This document shows positions 30,821 to 42,599 of a stretch of 64,000 nucleotides of DNA, piece after piece. Both the position numbers and the translations under genes were made by a program. Location of the stretch: positions 35,446,001 through 35,510,000 of the forward strand of contig JASDFA010000027.1 of assembly GCA_035772735.1 (NCBI GenBank). The letters run 5' to 3'. The notes under the pieces were generated by a model. That model was given only the letters and a program-made list of their open reading frames with translations. It did not search any database and was not told where the DNA came from. The stretch comes from Datura wrightii (lineage: Eukaryota; Streptophyta; Magnoliopsida; Solanales; Solanaceae). How positions within the stretch are numbered: position 1 is the stretch's first letter; each line of letters starts with the position of its first letter.

Positions 30821-31629
30821 GTGAAGAAAGACTGGCGGCAATCTGTTATTGACTACTTATGTTATGGGATTCTGGCAGAAAATACAAGAAGAAGGACTGA
30901 AATCCGCAGTCGTGCACCCCACTTTCTTTACTACAAAGATGCATTATACAGAAAATCATTTGAGGGAGTACTCTTGCGATGTTTGGGGGAGGAAGAAGCA
31001 TCCCAATCTTTACAAGAAGCACATTCAGGAGTATGTGGGTCACATCAATCTGTACTGAAGCTTCACTTTCACATAAAAAGAATAGGATATTACTGACCAA
31101 CAATGGTAAAAGATTATTTGGACTACACCCGAAGGTGCAAGGCTTGCCAGTTTCATGCAAATTTCATACATCAGCCACCCGAAGAAATGCACCCAACTAT
31201 AGCATCTTGGCAATTTGATGCATGGGGATTGGATATCGTTGGTCTGTTGCCGAAATCTTCTGGTGGACACTAGTACATCTTGGCTGCAACAGATTACTTC
31301 TTTAAATGGGTCGAAGAAGTTGCTCTTAAAGAGATAAAGAAAGAGAATGTTGCAAATTTTATCCGAGTCAATATCATCTACCGCTTTGGTATTCCTCGTC
31401 ATATAATAATAGACAATGGCAAGCCATTTGGTAACAAGTTGATGAACAAGATTTTTGATCTCTTTGATTTCAAGCAGCGTAAATCCTCTATGTATCATGT
31501 TGTGCCAATGGTCTAGTTGAAGTATTCAATAAGACTTTGTGCAACTTGTTGAAGAAGGTTGTCTCCAAGTCCAAATGAGATTGGCATGAACGGATGGAAG
31601 AAGCTTTATGGGCATATAGGATGACTCAC
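30821..31629 (+). pseudogene. Integrase of Tat-like element, interrupted
   Basis: The zinc-binding N-terminus (EAHSGVCGSHQS, then CKACQFHANF) is followed by a core with FDAWGLDIVG (first Asp), IIIDNGKPF (second Asp) and, after a TAG, VEVFNKTL (Glu). It is cut after EEALWAYRMTH at 31629, where the Athila-like LTR begins. Stops at 31094, near 31270, 31514 and 31576. Confidence 0.78.
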
Positions 31630-32558
31630 TAAAAACGCTCAAACCATATCTCCTACCGAAGTATGAAGCGGACGTTGTAAATAAAGAACCCAACAAAGAG
31701 GTTAGGGTCGAACCCACAGGGAATAGGGAAGAGCTAGACTAAAGTTGGTAAGTGAATTTGTTAGGTAGTTACCCCAATTAGGGGGGTTCTAAAGAAAACA
31801 ATTATTAAAAACACAGTTAAATCTTTATTTGAAACCAAGAATGAAAGATAACTAGGGTTTTGTGTTTTCTATTGGTTCATAACTGTTTCGGGTATACACA
31901 CGTATCATCACGAATGCTTACCTGTAGAACTGAAAACTTAGGTTCATTCAAGTGACTGACCAATCCCTATTAAATGACTATACTCAATCACCAGACCAGG
32001 TCTCATGAGCGATTGCAAATTAACCGTTACCAATATGTTCCAAATTTAACTATCTTGTGACCACAGCTCAAGTTAATACAATGATCATCAAGATCAAGGC
32101 TTTGTTGTAGTTCTCTTTTCCTAATCTCTACCTCTCTAGGCTCAAGCAAGTAAAGAATTCGGGCATGTCCTAATGTTGTAGACCGTTAAGAAACGTTTAA
32201 GCATGAAAAGAATACAATACAAGTGTTTGCATTAGTTTTGAATCACTTTTATGTAACCCTAGATTGTTAATCCACCATGGTTCCCACAACCCTAGCTATG
32301 GAGGTTTTAACCTCTCATAGTTGCAAGATTGTGATTTACATTCATGTTTAAATACATAAATCAATACTTACAATTATAGATGAGAGAAAAACTTCTTTGT
32401 GTTAATCAGAAAAATTCTCAAGAACAATATGAAGATCAAGAAAAGGTTGACCACAAATTAAACAACTCAATTATCACATCTAAGTATCCTCAACTTCGTT
32501 GCTAATCAATTCTAATCACTCCTAATTTCCTCTCTCTCTGAAAATAAAACATAAAACG

Positions 32559-32566
32559 TATTTATA
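32559..32566 (-). promoter_or_regulatory. TATA box of outer Athila-like LTR
   Basis: TATAAATA on the minus strand; equivalent box at 49173-49180 in the other LTR. Confidence 0.6.
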
Positions 32567-32619
32567 CAGACATAAAAATCATTTTCCTAGGCTAACAGGG
32601 TGTATTTCCGTAACTGAAG

Positions 32620-33020
32620 TCGTCTGCAGCACGACCCATCCTAGGATTTGTAGCAGGTAGGTATAGATCATACCTACTTCTCGTATGTCAGTTGGCTGGT
32701 TGAAATTTGGCTAAGTGTTGGATCCTGGTACGACTCGTACATTATTCCTACGATTCGTACTGTGCTTTCGTGGCTTCACTCTGAGATTTTGCAACTTTTC
32801 TGAAGTTCTTCACGAGTGCTATGGTACGACTCATACCTTTATTCCACGACTCGTACTGTCTATCCGTAGCAGGAGTTAGCCTCTTGTGCAAATCTTCTGA
32901 ATCTTTTCACGACTTCTTCAGTATAACTGGTACAAGCTTTGTACGACTCGTATTGAGAATCGTATGATGCACCTCTTCATCCTTACCTTCCCACAGCTCG
33001 TATTGTGATCTGTGAGTTGA
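32620..33020 (-). repeat. Palindromic ACGACTCGT cluster upstream of LTR TATA
   Basis: Contains the perfect palindrome GTACGACTCGTAC at 32728-32740 and diverged copies (TACGATTCGTAC near 32749, ACGACTCATAC near 32826, ACGACTCGTACT near 32850, GTACGACTCGTATTG near 32939). Same cluster at 49230-49680 in the other LTR. Confidence 0.75.
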
Positions 33021-33160
33021 GCCTATTTTGTACACTTTCAGGCTAGCTTTTGCACATTTTTGCTCCAACACTAATTTATCTTGTAACTAAAGGAAACATG
33101 TCTTATATCCACATAAATATACTTAAGTTCATGCTATTTTCTTAGTTTTGAGCGTCGAAA

Positions 33161-33180
33161 GTGCTGTAATCTTACAGCAC
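33161..33180. other. 20-bp perfect palindrome at LTR border
   Basis: GTGCTGTAATCTTACAGCAC spans the end of the left LTR; stem of 9 pairs around TC. The right LTR has lost the symmetry (CTCACCGCA at its end). Confidence 0.85.
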
Positions 33181-33200
33181 ATCAACACCCTCAATTTAAG
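33181..33200 (-). other. Polypurine tract of outer Athila-like element
   Basis: Minus strand reads AAATTGAGGGTGTTGATG directly upstream of the 3' LTR. Confidence 0.6.
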
Positions 33201-34880
33201 ATTTTTGCATGTCCTCAGGCAAAGAAAAAGAAAAACTAAATACGACGCTCAACTAGAAAATAAACCTAGGATACTACAGTCAATACTAAAAAAATGTGCA
33301 TTATGCATTCAACAATTTCTGACCCCTTTTTCATGAACCAACATCATCTAATGTACTACAAGTAACTACAAAACATGATACACAGGGATCAAGACATGTC
33401 ATCTAGCTATCAACAGGCAATCAAGTCATCACCAATGCTTTTCATACAGATCAATGGTAAAAGTAAACATAATTCATGTACCCTCACAACAAATGAAGTC
33501 TCTACTCATATATATATAGTGTCAAACATTGTATGAGACTAAAAAAGTAAGGCGCTCACTCTCACAAGGAAGTTACAATTATTATGTATCAGATACCATA
33601 GGCTTGCCCTTATTTTCTCTGCTTCGATTTATTACATGGTCGGGTTAGGATCACTATAGGACTTGTTGTGGCTTGTATTGTAGGCTTTAGGGATGGACAT
33701 GATAAATATGAAAGATTTTATAAGTGACTATCCCTTCCTTGGCACTACATACATTGGCTTCATTCTTCACCTACTTCACCCTTTATGCTTTTCATTGCTT
33801 TTTTTTTCCTTTTCACCTCTTTTATATACATTTGTATGGGTGTGGTGGCTTTTCACTTTTTCCAACATTTTTTATTTTAATGTTTCTTTTTCAATATTTT
33901 CAAAAAAATTTCTTCATCTCTTTTTTTTTCATTTTTTTCACACCACACCTCATTTTTCACCTTTTTCTTTTCTCTCCCTTTTTCTCGTTCCCACCATTTA
34001 CGCACCTCTACTCTAGCCACCCTCAATTTAGGCATTTTGCCTATGTTGAGGTTCACAATATCCAAGGAAGGACCAGGGGCAAAATAGGTTCATTATAAAT
34101 AAATGGATACGGTTAATCGGTTAATTAAAAAAATGGTCTAATAAAAGGCTCAAAATTGGAATCAAGAGATTCACATGATTTTGGTAGGGTTATTTAGGCT
34201 AAAAGTGAGCTAAAAAAAAGGACCTATGATCATATTCTAACTAATCATCCTTAGCCTATGCAGAGACCAACCAGGCAAGTTCTAGATATTCAACGCAATA
34301 TCGAACTAAATGCTACACCTCACTCACTCATGGTACATGACTTATATTCACCTCACCTGTCTGGTTTACACATGTCTTAACAAGAATCGTCATGCTAATA
34401 AACTAAATGTCATCAAAAGGTCCACATAAATCATTTATGCAGTCACAAGCACATAGCTAATGCATCGGTCAATTTTTTTCAAAAATAAAACTTGTACATT
34501 TTCATTGGCTGAGTACTCCTAAGTTATTTACTAATTAAACAAAAATTTAAAAATAAAAATAAAAATTCTAAACATGCCATTCTACTACATAGCATGTTCG
34601 AGAAAAAAGAAACACGACAAGAAAAATCCTCAGACGAATAAAAAATTTCAAAAATCACAAGTACACCCCCTTCATTTTTTAAAAATTAAGATTCTTCCCT
34701 GGAGCATGAACTATAAGACATAGGGACGGGAACATACCTGTAGCATTCTAGGCGCTTTTGTCGTCCTGTGGAGGGGGTACCTCCACTGTAATCGTGGCGC
34801 TAGCAGTGGTCGGAGCACTCAATGAAGTATCCACTGGGGAGTGGTTACCCCCTCCATAGCTTTGGCCGCTTCAACGGCCT
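33201..34880 (-). other. 3' noncoding region of outer Athila-like element
   Basis: No domain. Includes a C/T-rich stretch (plus strand, 33780-34010). Several phrases, such as CAGGCAAGTTCTAGA at 34275, recur in the same order in the inner element (41403), so this noncoding region is conserved between the two families. Confidence 0.6.
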
Positions 34881-34899
34881 TAGTGTCAATCTGGATTGA

Positions 34900-36850
34900 A
34901 TGTGGCTCACCCAAAGGGTCACGACCACTGACAAGACTGAGTTGAGTTATGGTGGAGTTGCCTGCTCCTCTAGCTCATTCCTGCAGCTTTGACATATGTG
35001 CATCATAAGTCTGCAGGCTCTCTTCTTTGGCCCGCTTGCATTCCTTCCTCTCTTTCTTCCTCTTCTTCCTTAAACTCTCCTCCCCAGCATCCTCCGCAGC
35101 TCTTTTCTTTCCCTTGTTAACAGCAGCTACCATCGGCTCCTAATAAGCTGCCAAGTCAATCTCCTCATCAAGCTTTGCATCTAATTTTGGAAGAGTGGGA
35201 GCTGCTATAACTATCGATTTATCGTGATGACAACTCGACTACTTGACTCCGAAGAGCCCCCAACTCCCCACGGAGACTGCTGGTGTTTGTCTGCTTCGCT
35301 ATCCGCACATTAAAGCGGCTCTTAAATCCATCCAAGCGAGCATGTAGAGCCTGAGCTGCTGCATCTATCTCTGCCTTGACCCATGGCTTTACGTTTTCCA
35401 TCATAGCTTGAATCTTTCACTCTTCCAGGGTCAACCATTTGGCCAGCTTCTGGAGGAAGTCATGAGGCACCAAAATATGCCCTTCTGGTGTCTGAGTCTG
35501 CGGACTAGGCTGCGATGTAGCTGAGGTGCTGGGAGCTGACTCTAAATGACTGCATCTGTAGACAGTGTCTTGCTCTGCTCCTGTGAAATAGGGGCATTCA
35601 CCTATGCAGCCCCTGCTGGCTGGACTGCTGGAATTGCGATGGGAATCCTGTCTCGGCTTACCAGGTTCATCTCATCCCGGACAAGGCCTATGTCTGTAAT
35701 CCTTTGGCCTCCAATCAGTCGCTCCTCACCTCGTCGTATTGGCACCCCTGCCTCTATGCATAACCTGAATACAAGACTCGGGAATGGGATGGTAGTGCTC
35801 ACTCCCACCGCCCTATCTCGTATCTCCTCCGCGATGATCCTCGGGATGTTAATAGGGTAACGGGACATGAGTCATGCCACCAAAGCTGCTCTGTCAGCAC
35901 TCAATGTATTATCGTTGACCGTGGGTGCTAACTGGTGGCGTACTAATGTCTAGTAGGATTTTGCTATGAAGCTGAGCAAGTTCTTTGTCACATGCTTCCC
36001 ACCAATAATCCATTCAGCTTCTTCCTTATTCTCAACAATCACACCTGCCAACCATTGCAGCTACCTCTGTCTTTCCTGCAAGCCCAAATTCCTAATCTGC
36101 TTCATTGCCTCCACCCTGTAGTCATACTCAGGTATCATTTGTGTAGGCATAAACTGTGGTCCATAGAGAACTCGAGAGATGGTCTGCTATGATATATCTA
36201 CCTCTCGTCCTCGGACCAACACACTCTCGAGTCGGGGATGGTCTTTTATTTTCTGCCCCTCCTTTGCCTTTTGCTCCACGGTGGCCAAATAGTTGGCGTA
36301 GAACTCCTGGACTATTTCTACTGTATACTGGGCTGGAGTCTTGGCCATTAATTCGAGAACGTAGAAGCTAAAGATCCGTTTCATCTCCTCAACTTCATTC
36401 AGTGTATTTGTGAGGATCCGCGGTTCTTCCTAGATGCTCCGCCTCGGCTTGTTCTTGGCAGTGAGAGAGATGCCTTGCTCATAAATTTCTCTAGCTCTCG
36501 GAACTCTCCACCGAACTGTGCGGTTCTCTCTGGGTGAGGTCTTTGCTTATGCAGCATTTGGGGCCTCCTGCTCTGATTCATTGCTTCCACTTGCTTCACC
36601 TGATTGGATCCCTCAGACCCTTCCTCTGCATTTGAGTCATTTCCCGACTCCTGATTATCTTCTCTAGCTCCCTCCTCAGACTGGAGAGCTTGGGCAGATG
36701 TGGAAGTCGCAGCCTCAGCTTGTGCTCTTGCTCTTGCCCTAGTGGTTCTTGTTCCATCAATGTATGAAGTATCTACTTGGTAATCCTCCACCAAACCACT
36801 AGGGGAGTTGCCTGCTTGTCCAGCCTCGGACTCAGATGGTTCATCAATTA
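34900..36850 (-). pseudogene. Env-position ORF of outer Athila-like element ('plant transposon protein' domain)
   Basis: Minus-strand fragments in one general frame: 36399-36794 (Glu/Ser-rich N-terminal part), 36187-36384 (VEIVQEFYANYLATVE, then VLVRGREVDIS and TAG), further codons to 35870, then 35602-35868 (YPINIPRIIAEEIRDRA, FPSLVFRLCIEAGVPI), and 35219-35404 with a coiled-coil flavour. The order 'EFYA..., V.V.G..VD, ...INIP.II.E.I, ...FP.L..RLC..GVP' is that of the plant-specific putative transposon protein domain. It sits where Athila elements carry an env-like ORF. At least four stops. Function unknown. Pattern-level similarity to the intact copia ORF at 10461-12677 is noted in the findings. 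Confidence 0.65.
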
Positions 36851-36959
36851 ATGTCCTCTACTGTTGCTTTAGATGCTTTGCGCTTCAATGTCATTGTTCC
36901 TGTAGAGAAGAAAGTCAGAATTCCATATTTGAAAAAAAAAGAACAATAAAATAATAGTT

Positions 36960-38080
36960 TCAGATTCTTATCATGGGTCAACAGTACGGGTCGTACCCTG
37001 AAGGTACGACTCGTATGAAGACCCAGCAATCCTGTATACATGTTACAGCTCACAGGTATGATTTGTACCACGAAGGTATGACCCGTACCCTGAGTCATCT
37101 GATGAAGCCTCACACTATGATTTCCTCTGTATTTTTCCACGACTCGTGATACGACCCGTAGGTCGATTCCACCAGTCGTAGGAAGGACTCTTCTGGTTAG
37201 CCCTATTCAGTTCTTTGGTACAAATGCTCAGTACGACTCGTAGTGACAAACTATGACACGTACTGTGTTTCATACCACTTTCATGACTTATTTGATTTTG
37301 TTCAGATTACAGGGGTTCTTTTGCGCAATTTGGGTACTCAGATTTCATCAGGTCTAGGCATAACATCCAATCAATTAAACATTACTCATCCCTTCCCTTT
37401 TTAATCACTACCCGTAACTTAAATTTTGAAAACTTAAATTCACAAGTTTAACCCAACAAAAATATGATGTTTTCTAGTCGTTCAGGATTTGTTATCATCC
37501 CTGATCATTGTATTTTTGAAATTCTTCGATCAAAAGCAATACTCACAGGGGTTTTAACAGTGAAAGCTTCAAGAAAGTTAAAATTTTGCGATATTCAATG
37601 TGTTACTTGTTGCTTCTTTCTTTGACTAGTAATCACAAATGTGGGTAGAGTTGCGCTTAATTTGAGCCCGAAATTGCTTGAAGACTCTTAGCTTTTGAGT
37701 TACGGGTGTGAGATTTTTGAAGTTAGGGTTCATAGGTTTGTTTTGTTTGCATGGGAAGAGGGGTCGTGTGAGAATTTGATTAAAAATAGGAAAAAGGGCA
37801 AATGTGAAAACCTGGGCCGAGTCAGGTGATTTTTAAAATTTTGGCCTGTCACAACTCGTACCATGAGTCCTACGATTCTTCCCTTGGACTCGTGAGTCAG
37901 AGTTTTGAAAACTTACCTGGGGACCTACGAGTACATCCTACGACTCATACAATGTGAGTACAGTTCGTATGATGACTCGTAGATCATTTCTTTGAATTAC
38001 ATCTCTGAACCTCACCATGCCTCACGCTACGGCTCATAGGATGTTGTCACGAGTCGTACTGAGAGCCGTAGCAGCTGCAT
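36960..38080 (-). repeat. Second cluster of ACGACTCGT-like palindromes, internal to outer element
   Basis: Repeated ACGACTCGTA, ACGACCCGTA and GTACGGGTCGTAC phrases in a noncoding stretch between the env-position ORF and the conserved GGCAACCC motif. Similar in style to the LTR cluster. Confidence 0.6.
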
Positions 38081-38146
38081 TTTCAACAGTTTTTCTGCCT
38101 CCTATTTTTGTTTTCCCTGCACATTGAGCACACTTTAGTTCAATAA

Positions 38147-38275
38147 TTTGGGTTGCCTCCCAAGAAGCGCTTTATTTAACGTCGCAGCATGATGCAGGTG
38201 GCCCGGTTAATCAGACTTCACCAAGCCACCACTTGGGTTGCCTCTCAAGAAGTGCCTGATTTAACGTCGCGGCAC
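38147..38275 (-). other. Duplicated conserved motif TTGGGAGGCAACCC
   Basis: On the minus strand GACGTTAAAT, then CGCTTCTTGGGAGGCAACCC, occurring twice (plus-strand 38148-38182 and 38233-38272). The same motif follows the protease in the inner element at about 42242-42290. It is a conserved noncoding landmark after gag-pro in Athila-like elements; I recall it from this lineage but its role is unknown. Confidence 0.6.
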
Positions 38276-39003
38276 GACACAAGTTTCTTAACTACTCAGA
38301 ATTCGTCAAGTGACTCATACTCATCGTCCAGTGCTGAGATTACACTGTACTCCTTGGGTTGCTGCATTGTCTGGCAAATGTTGAAAGTGATCTCTTCTTT
38401 GTTTGGCGTGAATTTCAGCTGGCCAGCCTCCACATCTACTAAGGCCTTCCTAGTTGCAAGAAATGGTCGCCTCGAAATGATGGGGACCTCATAATCAACC
38501 TCGCAATCCAAAATCACGAAGTCATCTGGGAATATGAATTTGTCCACCTTGACCAGCATATCGAACAGGACCCCCACTGACTTCTTCACAGTTCTGTCGG
38601 CCATCAGTAGCCGCATAGTTATCGATTTGGGGGCTCCTAAGCCCAATCTCTTGAATACTGCCAAGGGCATCAGGTTGATGCTTTCTCCCAGATCACAAAG
38701 TGCCCTTACGAACTCGACATTGTCAATTGTGCACGGTGTAGTAAAAGCACATGGGTCTTCCTTCTTTGAGCCAAGACCCGTGTAGCTATGACACTACAAT
38801 GATGTACATTGTTTACCGGCTCATAACTTACGGACCTCTTCTTCGTCACCAAGTCTTTCATAAACTTAGCATATCCCGACATTTGTTCCAATGCCTCTAC
38901 CAATGGTATGTTCACAGATAGTTGTTTAAGCATCGAAAGGAATTTCTGGAACTTATCATTTTTTGCCTTTTTCTTCATTCTTTGAGAGAACGGTGGTGGT
39001 GGT
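38276..39003 (-). pseudogene. Protease of outer Athila-like element
   Basis: Minus strand: a lead-in (FLSMLKQLSVNIPLVEALEQ, MSGYAKFMKDLVTKK), the LGESINLMPLAVFKRLGL active-site region with CDLG in place of the DSG triad, then IFPDDFVILD and FLATRKALVDVE, ending at a stop near 38296 (38296-38670 is open; a stop or frameshift lies near 38700-38760). It is cut on its upstream side by the inner element at 39004. Aspartyl-protease assignment follows the family's known CDLGASINLMP motif. Confidence 0.75.
38999..39003. repeat. Target-site duplication of inner element, left
   Basis: GTGGT, repeated at 46347-46351. Confidence 0.92.
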
Positions 39004-40353
39004 TGATGTTGCCCGCTAGTGTAGGGGTTGTACAAGTAATATAGTGCCCCTTTTTAAGAGCCGGATGCTGAACCCACAGGGACTGGATCAATTCAGCTAA
39101 CTATCAAGTTCAAGTGTGATATTAAATGCCGCATGTGTTGATTATAGAAGTTTTCGATAGAGTTTAATTAAGTCCAAATGTGGTCAACAAAATACTCTGA
39201 AGTCATTCAAGGAGCAACATAGAGTTAAAGCCGGATAATCATGCGATACTACGAGTTGCAATGGTTTAAGTATGAAACTATCAAGTGTTGTCTCACATAA
39301 TTAGAATTGCATGTTCATGGTCTTCTGAACCTCTAAACACGACAAACTAGCCTCACTACTACATTGTGAGCGAGGATGCTAATTCTAGTTCGTGGGCAAT
39401 TAACTACGTGGATGTGGTTTATGGGGTTATGCCATTGATTAGGGTAGTTTTGTATCTCCAACCATTTAACCAAACTTAGCTTCACAACTACTTCTTCAAG
39501 TGGTGGAGTGACAAATCTAAGTTGGTGTCTCTTTCTCTTCCCATTTTATCAACCAAGCAAGGTATTAGGTATATTTCTATCCTAACCACAAAATCTTATC
39601 AAAAGACAAGAACTTGCTTCCTACATTCTTATGTTCTTCCCTAGGTTTGCTTTCTCAAGCATTTGCCTAAGTTTAACGTGTGTGTTTTCATGGTGATCAA
39701 TCATAAAAACAACCAATAATTAAGAATGCAAGACAAAACAACAATCAATAACTTAATTCCAGAGTAAATTCGTAAAAACACACTCATAACTCATGACTTC
39801 AACCCTAGAGGAAGGGTTCTAGCCATTCAAGTTTGTAAAATTACAAGAAAACATTGTTAAAGTAACATACTTACAAGAATTGGTAGAGGAGAAGATGAAA
39901 TTGATAAACCCTAGGTGAGTTCTCCCACTTCTCCCTTCACTCCTAGGTGATTTTTCAGAAATAAATCGTGACTAAATATTTTTAGGAGCTAAGGGACCTA
40001 TTTATAGTAAATGAGAATTGTGCAAAATTATGCCTGTCGTGGAATGGCTCCGTGAAACGGAGTATATCTCGGAGCACTGCTCCGTGACACGGAGGTATCG
40101 CGGAAGCCCTCTGGAAATCGCCCAATTTATTCCAACTTTGGTGTTTCGCTCCCGATATCATTCCTCCACTTCACCAAATCATAGATTGGGTTCTCCAATG
40201 CATTATTTCCTTCAAAAATAAGGACTAATCATGTTGGTTAGTATATATTCACATTTACATAAAATCACATGAAAATGTATATAAATAAGTAGATAAATAA
40301 GACTAAATTGAGTTATAAAGTAGCACTTGGGCATGCAATTATGCCCAAGATCA
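39004..40353 (-). repeat. LTR of inner element, left (3' LTR, 1350 bp)
   Basis: Begins TGATGTTGCC and ends AAGATCA. It carries two CTCCGTGACACGGAG-type palindromes at 40048-40062 (one mismatch) and 40080-40094, and a minus-strand TATA at 39998-40007. Confidence 0.92.
39998..40007 (-). promoter_or_regulatory. TATA box, left LTR of inner element
   Basis: CTATAAATAG on the minus strand. Confidence 0.65.
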
Positions 40354-40366
40354 CAACCCCACACTT
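40354..40366 (-). other. Polypurine tract of inner element
   Basis: Minus strand AAGTGTGGGGTTG immediately before the 3' LTR start TGATCTTGGG. Similar AAGTGTGGGG motifs occur internally near 41953 and 42085. Confidence 0.75.
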
Positions 40367-42240
40367 AAAGTCTTGTTCGTGCTCGAACAAACCTTTTACA
40401 TCCCATGCACATGAAGACTCACACACAGCTAATTTAGCAAGACAATTCAAGCTACAACTATAATGACTATGTAAGATAGCAAGTTACAAATAGAGCATGC
40501 AAGTTTTATTCCTTAAAATTAAGTAAAACTATGTTAAGACTTCCTAACCTCAAGAATTGATTCTCAATCTAAGCAAACTCATGCAAATCAACTGATCAAG
40601 CAATCCAACATGAATGCTATCCTTCATTAAACATGTGCCCTCACAACAAGAGAGTTACCCATTCTAACTCATGAATTTTCAAATCACAACAAGTATGGGT
40701 ATATGAATAAAATTACACTCACTCTCTCAAAGAATTCACATGCATCATGTAATGACCCATAAGCTTGCCCCTAGTGTTTTACTCCACTAATTTAAGGATG
40801 TATAAACGTAAGATCAAGTAGGACTTAATGAGTTGTAATGTAAGCTAAGGGACGGGTAGGTACTATTCTGGCCAGTAATAGTGACTATCTCCCCCAAGCG
40901 CTTTTAATACATCCAACATTTATTAAGGACATCTCTTTTCTTACTTCCTCCTCATTCTTTTCAATCTTGAATTTTCTCTTCTTGTTCCCATTTCTTTAAG
41001 CACACTCAGCTTAGTATTAAGGAGTACTTAAGCAATTTTTTTCATTCATTTATTTTCTTACTCCCTACTAATACTCAACCATTTTCAAACAAGTGCACCC
41101 TTGACCTTTCTCAACTTTTACAACTGCTACTTTTCCTTCTTTTTCATGCTTCTCACTCCTTCACTCTTTGGACTTATTCTCTTAAGCGCTTAGGAGTTTT
41201 GGATCAAAATCAAGGCTAATGAAAGAAAAAGAATTAAGCTTATGTTGTTTTTATCAAAGAATAGGCTTAAGGCTCAATGGGGCTAACTAGGATTAAATAT
41301 TCAAGGTAGGTAAAGTGAGGGATAAAAATTAGGTTCATTCAAAGAAATGCCTAAATCATCTCCTACAATCTACATCCTTCATTTCGCTTTGTATACACAT
41401 CAGGCAAGTTCTAGACATTCCACAATAGCACGGAATATTCGAAAAACTTTCACTCACAGCACATGCTCAATTCAAGACACATTCAGCAGACTCTTAACTC
41501 AGCTAATCACGAAGATTCGAATATTAAGCTTCAATTATATCGAGTCAAATTCAAGAGCCTAGGTGTCTCAAACATAGGTATACCACTTGCATGCTTTAAC
41601 ACTAAACATACTTGTATCTTACAATCATTTATAGCACATAACAAGAACATCAAGTCATCAATTAGCTACGGGTTCAAACACCAAAACCTATTGACTAATT
41701 TCCCTCAAGATGGTCGTCATCCATCCATCGTCGGAAACAGTCTCTAACTATGACTAAAAACATTATATACAGACAACGAAAATATTTTTATTATTCTTCG
41801 GTTCAAAGACCCCCCGTCAGAAAAGAACCGAAAAGAAAAATCAACGGGTGATGAAGTCATGTTTGGCTTACAAAAAAAAAATTTCGAATATTTCTCACAA
41901 GCATTACATTCACTAAAAATCATTAAGCACAAAATTTTTGAAATTCTCCTCACCCCACACTTGAATCATGTTATGTCATCATAGCATCAAATTAAAAATT
42001 AAAAAGGATGAGAAATACTCCCTGAGCCTCTATGCCTAGCTAACAACATGCTTTTCTTCAAGTTTTCATAAGTGGGTGTTTGACCCCACACTTCCTTCTA
42101 TTCCATGCTTTTTAGCTTCCTCCTCCACGGGTACTCAGACTTCCCCTTCATTTGTGCTTAACTTTTCCACCAAAACACAAACACAATGAAAATAACAAAA
42201 TCAACACCAACCACAAAAAAAATCACAATTTGTACCTGTG
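40367..42240 (-). other. 3' noncoding region of inner element
   Basis: No domain recognised; short open frames look random. Several phrases are shared with 33201-34880 of the outer element. Confidence 0.6.
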
Positions 42241-42241
42241 G

Positions 42242-42290
42242 TACCCTTGGATTGCCTCCCAATCAGTGCCTTATTTTACGTCGCGGCACG
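42242..42290 (-). other. Conserved GGCAATCC/GACGTAAAAT motif after protease
   Basis: Diverged single copy of the motif described at 38147, in the same position relative to protease. Confidence 0.55.
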
Positions 42291-42599
42291 ACGTGGACTG
42301 TCCTTTTCAGGACATCCTCATACCTGGGTTCCCGTTCGAGAACCATCTCCTTTTCTTTTGACTTTTAGAGGAAACAGCCTCCACTCTGTTCCTCTCTTCC
42401 TCCAACTTCTACACACTCTGAAGCCCTTTATCAGACTCAGGCTGAACACTTGTCATTACCTTTGGCCATGGACCTGTGGAATCCTCCACCCCACACTCAT
42501 CCTTTGACAACACACTAACCTAACAAAGGTTTCTGTAGTGTGTGGATGGGGTCATATCTTGGTGTACTCGGAAGAGTTCTTCTTTATCCTCGACCCTCA

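Larger units (their letters stand above)
24202..31629 (+). mobile_element. Tat-like Ty3/gypsy element, 5' part, decayed
   Basis: LTR, PBS, gag, protease, RT, gypsy RNase H, a second RNase H of the RVT_3 type, and the integrase core up to EEALWAYRMTH at 31629, where the Athila-like LTR starts. PR-RT-RH-INT order marks gypsy; the extra RNase H marks the Tat lineage (Tat/Ogre/Retand). Many in-frame stops and some frameshifts show great age. The integrase tail, PPT and an ordinary 3' LTR are not found on the other side of the insertion. Confidence 0.8.
31630..33179 (-). repeat. LTR of outer Athila-like element, left (3' LTR)
   Basis: Starts near TAAAAACGCTCAAAC (TG start mutated) and ends ACAGCA. 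About 5% diverged from the right LTR by eye. It contains a minus-strand TATA at 32559-32566 and an array of TACGACTCGTA-like palindromes upstream of it. Confidence 0.8.

Noticed and set aside
33693..34098. Phe/Leu-rich frames resembling membrane proteins
   Set aside because: A C/T-rich stretch in the noncoding 3' region of a retroelement; antisense to the element and without conserved motifs.
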